Shown here: positions 56,348 to 64,000 of the stretch, piece after piece
Layout: each line of letters starts with the position of its first letter
Numbering within the stretch: the first letter of the stretch is position 1
Assembly: GCF_030994125.1 (NCBI RefSeq)
Contig: NZ_CP099917.1
Span: forward strand, 248,001-312,000
From: Pseudoalteromonas xiamenensis
GTDB lineage: Bacteria > Pseudomonadota > Gammaproteobacteria > Enterobacterales > Alteromonadaceae
Direction: 5' to 3'
DNA length: 64,000 nt
Notes under the pieces: generated by a model
What the model saw: the letters and a program-made list of their open reading frames with translations, nothing else
What the model was told of the DNA's origin: nothing
Databases searched by the model: none
Made by a program: the position numbers and the translations under genes

Positions 56348-57193
56348 GTGCGTAAAGACATAAATACTCCACTAAAAGTACTTATTACTGGTTGTTCAAG
56401 CGGTATTGGTCTTTTTTGTACACAACAATTACATAATGAAGGGCATCACGTCGTCGCAACCGTTCGTAATCAAGAAGATAAAACACGCCTCGAAGCATTA
56501 GGGTTGAACGTGGCTATCTTAGATTTGGCCTCTCCAAAAAGTAGAGAAGCGGGATTTAACACTGCAATTGAACTACTCGAAGGTCGCCTCGATATACTGT
56601 TTAACAACGGGGCCTATGGACAACCCGGCGCGGTAGAAGACCTTCCAACCGACGTTCTTAAGCAACAATTTGAAGTAAACTTATTTGCTTGGCATGACTT
56701 AACAATCCGAGCGATTAGATTAATGCACCAGCAAGGTAATGGAAAAATAGTACATAACTCGTCGGTACTGGGGCTAGTTGCGTTGCCCTACCGAGGCGCA
56801 TACAATTCGAGTAAATTTGCGCTAGAAGGCCTAACTGACACACTAAGAATGGAATTGTCTGGAACAAATATCCACATCAGTTTAATTGAACCTGGCCCGA
56901 TTGTATCGAAATTTAGAGAAAACGCTAAAAAAGCATTTTTAGAGAATATTGATTGGAAAAGCAGTCGTCATAAAACTGAGTACGATAGCCAAATAAATCG
57001 ACTGTCTGCAAGTGACGCCCCACAAAAATTTACTTTAGGCCCTGAGGCTGTATATGAACGCCTTGACGCTATTATTAAAAGTGAGAAACCAAAAGCGCGA
57101 TATTATGTCACGTTTCCAACTTACTTAATGGGTTTCTTAAAGCGAATCTTAACGAGCGCTCAATTAGACAAAGTACTTCTGAAAAATCGTTGA
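56348..57193 (+). CDS. Short-chain dehydrogenase/reductase
   Basis: Classical SDR: TGCSSGIGLF (about 14-23) binds the cofactor, LFNNGAYGQPG is the NNAG motif, and the catalytic set is HNSSVLG (Ser) and YRGAYNSSKFALEG (Tyr-x3-Lys). I choose GTG 56348, which has AGGAAG at good distance; the ATG at 56300 adds 16 residues without a ribosome-binding site. 281 residues. Substrate unknown; the family includes keto-reductases of lipids and sugars. Confidence 0.87.
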   Translation: MRKDINTPLKVLITGCSSGIGLFCTQQLHNEGHHVVATVRNQEDKTRLEALGLNVAILDLASPKSREAGFNTAIELLEGRLDILFNNGAYGQPGAVEDLPTDVLKQQFEVNLFAWHDLTIRAIRLMHQQGNGKIVHNSSVLGLVALPYRGAYNSSKFALEGLTDTLRMELSGTNIHISLIEPGPIVSKFRENAKKAFLENIDWKSSRHKTEYDSQINRLSASDAPQKFTLGPEAVYERLDAIIKSEKPKARYYVTFPTYLMGFLKRILTSAQLDKVLLKNR

Positions 57194-57204
57194 CGGTACG
57201 ATCA

Positions 57205-57231
57205 AAAAAAGGCGCCTAGGGCGCCTTTTTT
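57205..57231. terminator. Bidirectional terminator between the SDR gene and rplT
   Basis: GGCGCC / GGCGCC (57211-57216 with 57220-57225), loop TAG, with seven A before and six T after. It ends both the SDR and the infC-rpmI-rplT transcripts. Confidence 0.92.
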
Positions 57232-57245
57232 ATCGCTTAATGATA

Positions 57246-57605
57246 TTAAGCAGCTACAGATTCTTTTGCTTTTGCAACTAGTGCTGCGAAAGCTACTTGA
57301 TCGTATACTGCGATATCAGCAAGGATCTTACGGTCGATTTCGATCGAAGCCTTTTTAAGACCATTGATGAAACGGCTGTAAGAAAGACCATTTTGACGTG
57401 CAGCAGCGTTGATACGTGCGATCCATAGTTGACGGAAAGTACGTTTCTTAGCACGACGGTCACGGTATGCATATTGACCAGCTTTAGTTACTGCTTGGAA
57501 AGCTACGCGATAAACACGTGAACGTGCACCGTAGTAACCTTTAGCTTGTTTTAATACTTTTTTGTGACGCGCGCGCGCGATTACACCACGTTTAACTCTT
57601 GCCAT
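57246..57605 (-). CDS. rplT: 50S ribosomal protein L20
   Basis: 119 residues, very basic, beginning [19 protein letters not shown], with [16 protein letters not shown] in the middle. L20 binds 23S rRNA early in assembly and represses translation of its own operon by binding the leader before rpmI. 15 bases after rpmI. Confidence 0.98.
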   Translation of the reverse strand: MARVKRGVIARARHKKVLKQAKGYYGARSRVYRVAFQAVTKAGQYAYRDRRAKKRTFRQLWIARINAAARQNGLSYSRFINGLKKASIEIDRKILADIAVYDQVAFAALVAKAKESVAA

Positions 57606-57620
57606 GACTGATATCCTCTA

Positions 57621-57821
57621 TTAAGCGAATGGTAACAAACGGTTGATAAGAACTAGATCGTTCTTGTGAACCATTGTCTTAGCACGTAAGTGAAGTTTAC
57701 GCTTAGAAGACTTCTTAGTCAGGATGTGACGAAGATGTGATTGCTTACGCTTGAAACCGCCTGAAGCAGTCTTTTTGAAGCGCTTTTTCGCGCCGCTGTG
57801 TGACTTTAATTTATAAGCCAT
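57621..57821 (-). CDS. rpmI: 50S ribosomal protein L35
   Basis: 66 residues from ATG 57821 ([18 protein letters not shown]), preceded by TTTGGAGTT as ribosome-binding site. An 11-codon upstream extension in frame is not part of L35. The [13 protein letters not shown] and [17 protein letters not shown] stretches are diagnostic. Middle gene of infC-rpmI-rplT. Confidence 0.97.
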   Translation of the reverse strand: MAYKLKSHSGAKKRFKKTASGGFKRKQSHLRHILTKKSSKRKLHLRAKTMVHKNDLVLINRLLPFA

Positions 57822-57845
57822 TGCAATAACTCCAAATGATATTGC

Positions 57846-57970
57846 GTTTAACATGCAAGTAGGCGGACCGAGGTCACTTGTATGGCCTAGCTTGCGCCAA
57901 GTTCCGGTGGAGTAAACTCACTTAGACCGGTCAGTTCAGGTGACCGAAGTACTTTTAGACCTGAACTGAA
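57846..57970 (-). promoter_or_regulatory. Structured leader between infC and rpmI (L20 autoregulation candidate)
   Basis: The minus-strand RNA contains a perfect 10-base-pair stem CAGTTCAGGT / ACCTGAACTG (57959-57968 with 57932-57941) with a 17-base loop, and a smaller CTTG-GCG-CAAG hairpin nearer rpmI. In E. coli the same interval carries the L20-binding pseudoknot that represses rpmI-rplT. Detailed correspondence was not worked out. Confidence 0.5.
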
Positions 57971-57990
57971 GGATGCGTATTATCCAGTAT

Positions 57991-58539
57991 TTATGACTTT
58001 TTGGCAATAGGTGCCAACATCATAACCATCTGGCGGCCTTCCACGCGACTCGGGAAAGACTCTACTTGAGAAAGATCTTGCAAGTCTGCTTTGATACGGT
58101 TGAGCAATTCAAGCGCCAAATCAGTGTGTGCCATCTCACGACCACGGAAACGTAGTGTGATTTTAGCTTTATCACCTGCTTCAAGGAATTTCTTTAAGCT
58201 GCGAAGTTTAACTTGGTAGTCGCCTTCGTCAGTACCTGGACGGAATTTAATTTCCTTGATTTGGATTTGCTTTTGCTTTTTCTTTTGTTCTTTTTGTTGT
58301 TTTGATTTTTCAAAAATGAACTTACCGTAATCCATCACTCGACATACAGGTGGTTCTGCATTAGGACTGATTTCAACCAAATCAACGCCAGCTTCTTCAG
58401 CTACTTCTAGAGCTTCACGAATTGATACTACGCCAATTTGTTCGCCTTCTAATCCGACTAAGCGAACTTCTTTTACTGTAATTTCCTCGTTAATACGATT
58501 CTTTTGAGCTGAACTTTGCCCTTTTTTGCCGCCTCTAAT
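57991..58539 (-). CDS. infC: Translation initiation factor IF-3 (AUU start)
   Basis: IF-3 keeps 30S subunits free and checks the start codon. The start codon is ATT at 58539: it has GGAGG 8 bases upstream and gives a 182-residue protein beginning (I)[19 protein letters not shown], equivalent to the E. coli start. The upstream in-frame codons reach into the hairpin region. AUU lets IF-3 repress its own translation. Conserved blocks: [35 protein letters not shown] and [15 protein letters not shown]. Next after thrS. Confidence 0.95.
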   Translation of the reverse strand: MRGGKKGQSSAQKNRINEEITVKEVRLVGLEGEQIGVVSIREALEVAEEAGVDLVEISPNAEPPVCRVMDYGKFIFEKSKQQKEQKKKQKQIQIKEIKFRPGTDEGDYQVKLRSLKKFLEAGDKAKITLRFRGREMAHTDLALELLNRIKADLQDLSQVESFPSRVEGRQMVMMLAPIAKKS

Positions 58540-58559
58540 GGTACGTTCCTCCAAGTTAT

Positions 58560-58599
58560 TGAAAATAAAAACGCGTGTGGCATACCTGACCACACACGC
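58560..58599 (-). terminator. Terminator-like hairpin between thrS and infC
   Basis: Minus-strand GCGTGTG / CACACGC (58593-58599 with 58573-58579) followed by GTTTTTATTTT, just before the infC ribosome-binding site. It may cut read-through from thrS or act as attenuator. Confidence 0.6.
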
Positions 58600-58610
58600 T
58601 CCGTCTTTAT

Positions 58611-60521
58611 TTATGCACGGTTTTTGATTTCTTCGGTAATTTTAGCAATAAAATCATCAACTGCGAATTTACCGAGATCCTCACCTGTTCGCGTACGAAC
58701 GGCTACTTCACGTTGTTCAACTTCTTTGTCGCCAACAACAAGTAGGTAAGGAATGCGTTTTAAAGTATGTTCGCGGATTTTAAAGCCAATCTTCTCATTT
58801 CTCAAGTCAGCGAATGCGCGAATTCCTAGTTTATTTAATTTTTGTACAATTTCTTGTGCAAAATCAGCTTGCTTGTCGGTGATATTCATAATCACCACTT
58901 GTTTTGGCGCAAGCCAAGTTGGGAACAAACCAGCATACTCTTCTGTAAGAATACCAATAAAACGCTCAATAGAACCCAGAATTGCACGGTGGATCATTAC
59001 TGGTGTTTTACGTTCATTGTTTTCCGCAACGTAAGTTGCACCTAAACGACCTGGTAAAGCAAAGTCTAGTTGAACCGTGCCACATTGCCATGCGCGCTCT
59101 AAGCAATCATAAAGCGTGAATTCAATTTTAGGTCCATAGAATGCGCCTTCGCCCGGCAAATATTCAAATTCGATTTCATTTGCGTTAAGCGCTTCAGCAA
59201 GTGCAGCTTCTGCTTTGTCCCACATATGGTCTTCACCAATACGTTTCTCTGGACGAGTAGATAACTTAACTACAATTTTCTGAAAACCGAATGTTGAGTA
59301 TGTGTCATAAACCATTTTAATACACGCCGACACTTCATCCATGATCTGTTCTTCAGTACAGAAAATGTGAGCATCGTCTTGTGTAAAGCCGCGTACACGC
59401 ATCAAGCCGTGTAACGCACCAGATGGTTCGTTACGGTGACAACAGCCAAACTCAGCCATACGAAGTGGCAAATCGCGATAAGATTTCAAACCTTGATTGA
59501 AAATTTGTACGTGACCTGGACAGTTCATTGGTTTGATTGCATATTCACGTTTTTCTGATTCCGTTGTGAACATCGCATCAGCGTACTTGTCCCAGTGCCC
59601 CGAACGTTCCCAAAGCACGCGGTCCATCATTAACGGACCCTTGACTTCTTCGTAATCGTACTCGCGCAGTTTTTCACGCACAAAATCTTCTAGTTCGCGA
59701 TAAATGCTCCAACCATCGTTGTGCCAGAAAACCATGCCTGGTGCTTCTTCCTGCCAGTGCCATAGATCGAGTGTCTTACCGATTTTACGGTGATCGCGTT
59801 TTTCCGCTTCTTCAAGACGTTTTAAATAAGCGCCTAACTGTTTCTTATCAGCCCATGCAGTGCCGTATACACGTTGCAACATTTTATTGTCAGAGTTGCC
59901 ACGCCAATACGCACCGGCTACTTTCATGATTTTGAAGAAATGGCAGAAACGCATATTTGGTACGTGCGGTCCACGACACATGTCGATGTATTCTTCGTGG
60001 TGATAAAGTCCCGGACGGTCATCTTTCGAGATGTTTTCATCCAAGATTTCAATTTTGTACGATTCGCCACGCGCTGCAAACGCATCGCGAGCTTCTTGCC
60101 AGCTCACAGTTTTCTTTACAACATCGTAATTCGTTTTCGCAAGTTCAAGCATACGCTTTTCAAGCGCATCAAGATCTTCTTGTGTGAGAGAACGTTCAAG
60201 ATCGATGTCATAATAAAAGCCGTTGTCGATTGTTGGACCAATCGCCATTTTCACATCAGGGAACAGTTGCTTAATTGCATGACCTAGCAAGTGAGCACAT
60301 GAGTGACGAATGATTTCCAGACCGTCTTCATCTTTCGCTGTGATGATTTCAAGCTTAGCATCTTCGGTAATTAAGTCACACGCATCAACACGTTGACCAT
60401 TAACACGACCTGCGATAGTCGCTTTTGCAAGACCCGGACCGATATCCTGGGCTACATCCATAGTAGAAACTGGATTTTCGAAGACGCGCTGGCTGCCGTC
60501 TGGGAGAGTAATTACTGGCAT
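58611..60521 (-). CDS. thrS: Threonyl-tRNA synthetase
   Basis: 636 residues: TGS domain (about 1-60), the editing domain with [16 protein letters not shown] (HxxxH) and the Cys of [10 protein letters not shown], the class II catalytic core with motif 2 [23 protein letters not shown] and motif 3 [19 protein letters not shown], and the anticodon-binding domain. It corrects Ser-tRNA-Thr errors. The 5' leader has an anticodon-like hairpin at 60541-60561, expected for autoregulation. Followed by infC. Confidence 0.97.
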   Translation of the reverse strand: MPVITLPDGSQRVFENPVSTMDVAQDIGPGLAKATIAGRVNGQRVDACDLITEDAKLEIITAKDEDGLEIIRHSCAHLLGHAIKQLFPDVKMAIGPTIDNGFYYDIDLERSLTQEDLDALEKRMLELAKTNYDVVKKTVSWQEARDAFAARGESYKIEILDENISKDDRPGLYHHEEYIDMCRGPHVPNMRFCHFFKIMKVAGAYWRGNSDNKMLQRVYGTAWADKKQLGAYLKRLEEAEKRDHRKIGKTLDLWHWQEEAPGMVFWHNDGWSIYRELEDFVREKLREYDYEEVKGPLMMDRVLWERSGHWDKYADAMFTTESEKREYAIKPMNCPGHVQIFNQGLKSYRDLPLRMAEFGCCHRNEPSGALHGLMRVRGFTQDDAHIFCTEEQIMDEVSACIKMVYDTYSTFGFQKIVVKLSTRPEKRIGEDHMWDKAEAALAEALNANEIEFEYLPGEGAFYGPKIEFTLYDCLERAWQCGTVQLDFALPGRLGATYVAENNERKTPVMIHRAILGSIERFIGILTEEYAGLFPTWLAPKQVVIMNITDKQADFAQEIVQKLNKLGIRAFADLRNEKIGFKIREHTLKRIPYLLVVGDKEVEQREVAVRTRTGEDLGKFAVDDFIAKITEEIKNRA

Positions 60522-60540
60522 TATAATTCCTGTTACAGTG

Positions 60541-60561
60541 GTGATGCCTACGCCGCATCAC
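60541..60561 (-). promoter_or_regulatory. ThrRS translational operator, tRNA-Thr anticodon mimic
   Basis: On the minus strand GTGATGC-GGCGTAG-GCATCAC: a perfect 7-base-pair stem and a 7-base loop with CGT in loop positions 3-5, that is where an anticodon sits; CGU is a tRNA-Thr anticodon. It ends 19 bases before the thrS ATG, touching the AGGAA ribosome-binding site region. A second, bulged hairpin lies at 60628-60650. The E. coli thrS operator has the same kind of anticodon-like arm. Confidence 0.7.
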
Positions 60562-60744
60562 GTGTTAATTTAATCAAAAGTTAAAAAGATTCGCTCTGAC
60601 AACACTTTTACGAGTAAGTATTGGGAGTTAAGCGCCCAGTTTGGCGTTAAGCACAAAAGCGAACCGATATTTTGTCGTTACTAATGGCGAAATGCAAGTA
60701 TCGGTCTAAAATTGAATAAGATTTAGTATTAACTCTTTGATGCA

Positions 60745-61746
60745 ATGCCAAAAACGACCAAATTTACCATCGCAACTTTCAATCTACTTAATTTTGCGGC
60801 GCCGCCACTTTCGTTTTACCAACTTCATGAAAACTACAATGATACGCAATGGCAAACAAAAATTCAGTTTATAACCGGACTCATTGAACATTTGAATCCA
60901 ACTATCATTGCGTTTCAAGAGGTGTTTAGCATACAAACATTACAATTATTGTGCGAAGACCTTGGACTACCATATTTTGCGACCGTTTCTTCACCCAGAC
61001 CCGACCCAGTCTATCCCAATGTGTTATTTCATCCCGTTGTAGCGATAGCGTCGAAAATCCCGTTTAAATCAGCTCAAGCTCTTGAACCTTGCCCGGAGCT
61101 ACTCGAATATTTGAATAATCAGCTCAATTTTGAATTTAATCGTACGCCAATAAAGTGCTATTTTGAATTGGAGGGGTTTGGTGAGCTTGCGCTCTATGCT
61201 GTGCATTTCAAATCTCAACGAGTACATTCGATGGCTCATATGCTTAAAAACACAGGGCAAGATGATCATTTATTAACTTTACTTCATCAAACTGTTGGCC
61301 AAATGCAGTCACAAATATCTCGATCTCTCGAAGCCTCTATTGTTTACTATGACGCACTAAAAACTCAAAGAGAAAAACACATACCCACTATCGTTTTGGG
61401 GGATTTTAACGACCAGATCACAAGCCCCGCGCTCTCATTTATGACCCAATCTTTTCCACCGAATACAGATTTAAATCTTCCTGACAGCGTGGGACTCGCC
61501 GACTCGTTTTATTTTGCTGATAACTTGCTTAGTTTTGATAGCAAACCTGCGAGTCATTTTTACCGAGGCCAGGGAAATGTGCTTGATTACATCCTTGCCT
61601 CAAAAGAGTTCAACCCAAATATGCCTACATCCAACGTAAAGTCACTCAAGTACATTTCTTTAGATAAGCATCTAGACCCAGCTCGTTCAGACGAAGACAT
61701 ACGCTACAGCGACCATGCATCGATAGCGATTGAATTCACCGTTTAA
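60745..61746 (+). CDS. Endonuclease/exonuclease/phosphatase (EEP) family protein
   Basis: 333 residues of the DNase I-like fold. Visible catalytic motifs: ATFNLLNFA, AFQEVFSI (metal Glu), VLGDFNDQ (Asp/Asn pair), DYILASKE and SDHASIAIEF (Asp-His). No signal peptide. Members act on DNA, phosphoinositides or sphingomyelin; which one is not clear here. Monocistronic. Confidence 0.87.
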   Translation: MPKTTKFTIATFNLLNFAAPPLSFYQLHENYNDTQWQTKIQFITGLIEHLNPTIIAFQEVFSIQTLQLLCEDLGLPYFATVSSPRPDPVYPNVLFHPVVAIASKIPFKSAQALEPCPELLEYLNNQLNFEFNRTPIKCYFELEGFGELALYAVHFKSQRVHSMAHMLKNTGQDDHLLTLLHQTVGQMQSQISRSLEASIVYYDALKTQREKHIPTIVLGDFNDQITSPALSFMTQSFPPNTDLNLPDSVGLADSFYFADNLLSFDSKPASHFYRGQGNVLDYILASKEFNPNMPTSNVKSLKYISLDKHLDPARSDEDIRYSDHASIAIEFTV

Positions 61747-61841
61747 GATAAAATACAACGCGTCAGGCTTACGAGATAACAAAAACACAGTCTAGTTCGA
61801 TAGATACCAATGAAATTTGTTAGAACAGTGATTCACGAAGG

Positions 61842-61869
61842 TTGGTATCCGAATACAACGTGCTATAAT
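61842..61869 (+). promoter_or_regulatory. Sigma-70-type promoter of the DUF3010 gene
   Basis: -35 TTGGTA (61842-61847), 16-base spacer, -10 TATAAT (61864-61869) with TGC before it. The -35 is half of an inverted repeat GATACCAA / TTGGTATC (61803-61810 with 61842-61849). Gives an mRNA leader of about 23 bases. Confidence 0.7.
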
Positions 61870-61898
61870 TGCGGCAATTTGAAAAAACTGGATATTTT

Positions 61899-62360
61899 AT
61901 GAGAACTTGCGGCGTTGAAATAACAGGCAACGAAATTTTTCTTTGTTTACTTTCGAAAGAAGCGGATGTATTCGACATTCGAGATATTCGTCAGACACGA
62001 TTTTCATTACCACAAAATGGTTCAGACACCGCAGTAATGCGTAAGTTTTACTTTGATTTTAAGAAATTAGTTGAAGATTACAAAATCGATTCAATCGCGT
62101 TTAAAGAACGTCCCGCAAAAGGTAAATTTGCAGGTAGCGCGGCAGGTTTTAAATTTGAGACTGCTTTGCAGTTAATCCCTGACATTGACGTCCGTATTTT
62201 GACAAGCACAGAAGTAAAAGAACAGCTTAAAAAGAACCCTATTCCAATCGATTTTGAAGAAACGGGTCTTAAAAAGTACCAAGAAAATGCATTCGCATAT
62301 GCTTACGTTTATATCAACAGGAAGATTTATAAAGTTGATGAAAAACAGGCTGAACAGTAA
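61899..62360 (+). CDS. DUF3010 family protein
   Basis: 153 residues, starting at ATG 61899 (MRTCGVEITGNEIF). A longer frame begins at 61869 but that codon lies inside the -10 box, so it cannot be the start. The N-terminal CGVEITGNEIFLCLLS and KERPAKGKFAGSAAGFKFET are DUF3010 features, resembling an RNase H-like fold (RuvX/YqgF-like) by pattern. No function is known. Confidence 0.82.
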   Translation: MRTCGVEITGNEIFLCLLSKEADVFDIRDIRQTRFSLPQNGSDTAVMRKFYFDFKKLVEDYKIDSIAFKERPAKGKFAGSAAGFKFETALQLIPDIDVRILTSTEVKEQLKKNPIPIDFEETGLKKYQENAFAYAYVYINRKIYKVDEKQAEQ

Positions 62361-62376
62361 GAATTAAATACGCCTT

Positions 62377-62401
62377 AAAAAGGAGCTTAGGCTCCTTTTT
62401 T
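62377..62401 (+). terminator. Terminator after the DUF3010 gene
   Basis: AGGAGC / GCTCCT (62381-62386 with 62391-62396), loop TTAG, A and T runs on both sides. Confidence 0.9.
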
Positions 62402-62440
62402 ATTGCTAAAAATGCAGCCAGCGGTTAATATCGCGCTCCA

Positions 62441-62613
62441 CTTTGGGGGAGTAGCCTGCAAGTTATTCGAAACGCGATCGACAAATTCAGGGGCAAACTG
62501 ATTTATTTGAAGTCGAATACGCATTCAAACTTGTGTCTATATCAACATAGTTGTGCACTCAATTGCGCATGGTATAGACGTAAATCATTTTGATTTATCG
62601 GCAAGACTCAAGG
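62441..62613 (+). promoter_or_regulatory. yybP-ykoY (Mn2+) riboswitch aptamer
   Basis: CTTTG-GGGGAGTAGCC at 62441-62456 and GGCAAGACTCAAGG at 62600-62613 are the two conserved strands of the yybP-ykoY aptamer (GGGGAGUAGC and GCAAGACC in known examples). The P1 stem pairs CTTTG with CAAGG. It lies 74 bases before a UPF0016 gene, a Mn2+ exporter family often controlled by this element. Confidence 0.82.
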
Positions 62614-62686
62614 TAATGGCTTTCCTAATTTGGCGGGGGGAAAGTTGTTGCCTTGTTGTTTTTTTCCCCGCCATGGTAGCAATGTT

Positions 62687-63241
62687 ATGGAACAGTTTTA
62701 TATTTCTACACTTACCGTCACGCTCGCCGAAATAGGCGATAAAACCCAATTACTTTCCCTTTTTCTCATATTAAAATACAAGAAGCCAGTCCAAATAGCA
62801 TTGGGCATTCTGTTAGCAACTATTCTGAACCATCTTGCAACAGCGTATTTAGGTGTAGCTATTTCTGACTTGTTTAACTCTTCGTATTTTCAATCTTTCC
62901 TAAGCTTGAGTTTTATCCTGCTTGGTATTTGGTTATTGTTTCCGGACAAAGAAGATGATGTAGACAACCGCTTTGACCAATTTGGGATATTTGCAGCAAC
63001 GTGTGTACTTTTTTTCATAGCAGAATTAGGTGATAAAACTCAATTAGCTACAGCGCTTCTTGCTTCTCAGTTTCAGTCAATTTGGTTAGTTACGCTAGGC
63101 TCTACGCTTGGTATGTTACTCGCAAATATTCCTGTACTGATTTTTGGTGAGGCACTGATCAAAAAAGCTCCTTTAAAGCTTTTTAGGGCACTGGCAGCAA
63201 TTACAGCATTTGCAGTTGGAATCGCTGGTTTTATTTTGTAA
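62687..63241 (+). CDS. UPF0016 (GDT1/TMEM165) family manganese exporter
   Basis: 184 residues in two three-helix repeats, each with the family signature E-x-G-D-K-T: TLAEIGDKTQLLSL near the N-terminus and IAELGDKTQLATALL in the second half. In Vibrio this family (MneA) exports Mn2+. Start at ATG 62687 (MEQFYISTLTVTL), because the longer frame runs into the riboswitch hairpin. Expression should rise with Mn2+ via the aptamer upstream; the following ABC gene is 59 bases away. Confidence 0.92.
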   Translation: MEQFYISTLTVTLAEIGDKTQLLSLFLILKYKKPVQIALGILLATILNHLATAYLGVAISDLFNSSYFQSFLSLSFILLGIWLLFPDKEDDVDNRFDQFGIFAATCVLFFIAELGDKTQLATALLASQFQSIWLVTLGSTLGMLLANIPVLIFGEALIKKAPLKLFRALAAITAFAVGIAGFIL

Positions 63242-63300
63242 ATCCTGTTACTGTATATCCGTACAGCAAAGGAAACTCTAGATCTCAACAAGGCGGTATT

Positions 63301-64000
63301 ATGTACTCATGGTTTGAACGTTTAACTCGTCCTTTTCCAACACAAGAGGCAACACAACCGCCTTCAGGCTTACTCGCATTTTGTCGCTATTACACGAAAG
63401 GTATGGAAATCCCCCTTATTGTGATGTCTTTATCTGCAGCAATTCTCGCTATCCTGGAAGTCACACTCTTTAGCTTTATGGGGACACTCGTCGATTGGTT
63501 TTCTAGCTATACACCTGAACAACTTTTTGCTGAAAAAAAGGCTGACTTAACAACCATGGGTATAACTACTTTGGTCATTTTACCCATTTTAGTTTTCCTT
63601 CACTCTTCCATCCTTCACCAAAGCTTGCTTGGAAACTACCCAATGTCAATTCGTTGGCTCGCACATCGCTATCTCTTAAAACAAAGCATGTCATTTTACC
63701 AAGATGAATTTGCTGGTCGTATTGCAACGAAAGTGATGCAGACAGCGTTGGCAGTGCGTGAAACAGTGATGAAACTGCTCGATGTATTAGTTTACATATT
63801 GGTTTATTTTGGCGCGGTACTTGTTTTAGTCGGCCAAGCAGATCTAAGACTAATGCTCCCAATGATCGGTTGGTTGATAGCCTACATTGGCGTTCAACTT
63901 TATTTCGTCCCTCGTCTTAAAAACGTATCTACACAACAAGCGGATGCTCGCTCGGACATGACTGGTCGAATTGTCGATAGCTACACGAACATCACCACCG
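63301..64000 (+). CDS. ABC transporter, permease-ATPase fusion type, N-terminal part (3' end outside window)
   Basis: Frame open from ATG 63301 to the end of the window (233 codons). An AAGGCGG lies a few bases upstream. The product begins MYSWFERLTRPFPTQEA and contains membrane segments (about 38-58, 76-95, 160-190) and the transmembrane-domain helix SFYQDEFAGRIATKVMQTAL typical of MsbA-like exporters. The nucleotide-binding domain lies beyond the window. Substrate unknown. Confidence 0.85.
   Translation, partial: MYSWFERLTRPFPTQEATQPPSGLLAFCRYYTKGMEIPLIVMSLSAAILAILEVTLFSFMGTLVDWFSSYTPEQLFAEKKADLTTMGITTLVILPILVFLHSSILHQSLLGNYPMSIRWLAHRYLLKQSMSFYQDEFAGRIATKVMQTALAVRETVMKLLDVLVYILVYFGAVLVLVGQADLRLMLPMIGWLIAYIGVQLYFVPRLKNVSTQQADARSDMTGRIVDSYTNITT

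Overview
The window is a stretch of chromosome from a marine-type gammaproteobacterium, most likely of the order Alteromonadales (Pseudoalteromonas/Thalassotalea/Psychrosphaera-like). The basis is the AT-rich sequence, the gene order ftsK-lolA-rarA-crcB-serS, a ribosome modulation factor gene, FabA/BioA/MaeA/PykA proteins close to those of enteric bacteria, a rhombosortase, and a gamma-type infC-rpmI-rplT cluster. No plasmid, prophage, CRISPR array or insertion sequence was seen. Nearly all of it is ordinary core chromosome, so the interest lies mainly in regulatory sequence and a few odd loci.

Layout. 1-4.6 kb: end of ftsK, lolA, rarA, crcB, serS. 4.6-6 kb: a structured intergenic region, rmf, and fabA with a FabR-type operator. 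6.1-8.2 kb: overlapping genes for a PTPS-like protein, an M23 peptidase and an acyl-CoA thioesterase. 8.3-16.9 kb: a minus-strand block with three response-regulator proteins (one REC-degenerate GGDEF-EAL), an NhaC-type antiporter and a MoxR/DUF58/transglutaminase unit, without a histidine kinase. 17.2-20.5 kb: a gene interrupted by an amber codon, miaE, a sulfotransferase and a SIMPL protein. 20.6-29.3 kb: maeA, ggt, rhombosortase, S9 peptidase, purEK. 29.5-35.8 kb: an orphan TetR gene and the divergent biotin genes bioA / bioBFCD around a BirA-type operator. 36-46.4 kb: asnS, fklB, tRNA-Ser(UGA), fadH, sppA, ansA. 46.4-56.2 kb: gnd and pykA, a LytS/LytTR two-component pair, a SulP transporter, an Lrp regulator, an MBL hydrolase and an M14 peptidase. 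56.3-60.5 kb: an SDR gene and thrS-infC-rpmI-rplT. 60.7-64 kb: an EEP-family gene, DUF3010, a Mn2+ riboswitch with its UPF0016 exporter, and the start of an ABC exporter.

How the parts work together. The translation block 57-60.5 kb shows three layers of control visible in sequence: an anticodon-like hairpin before thrS, an AUU start for infC, and a hairpin leader before rpmI-rplT. The biotin genes carry a BirA operator abutting the bioA start codon, fabA has a FabR palindrome, and the UPF0016 gene has a yybP-ykoY aptamer followed by two mutually exclusive stems. The least explained places are the interrupted gene at 17.2-18.0 kb, the kinase-less REC/EAL/MoxR block, the three-hairpin element before the S9 peptidase, and ansA, whose start codon directly follows a terminator. 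I found no convincing new multi-gene system. All family assignments are from recognised motifs; no searches were run.
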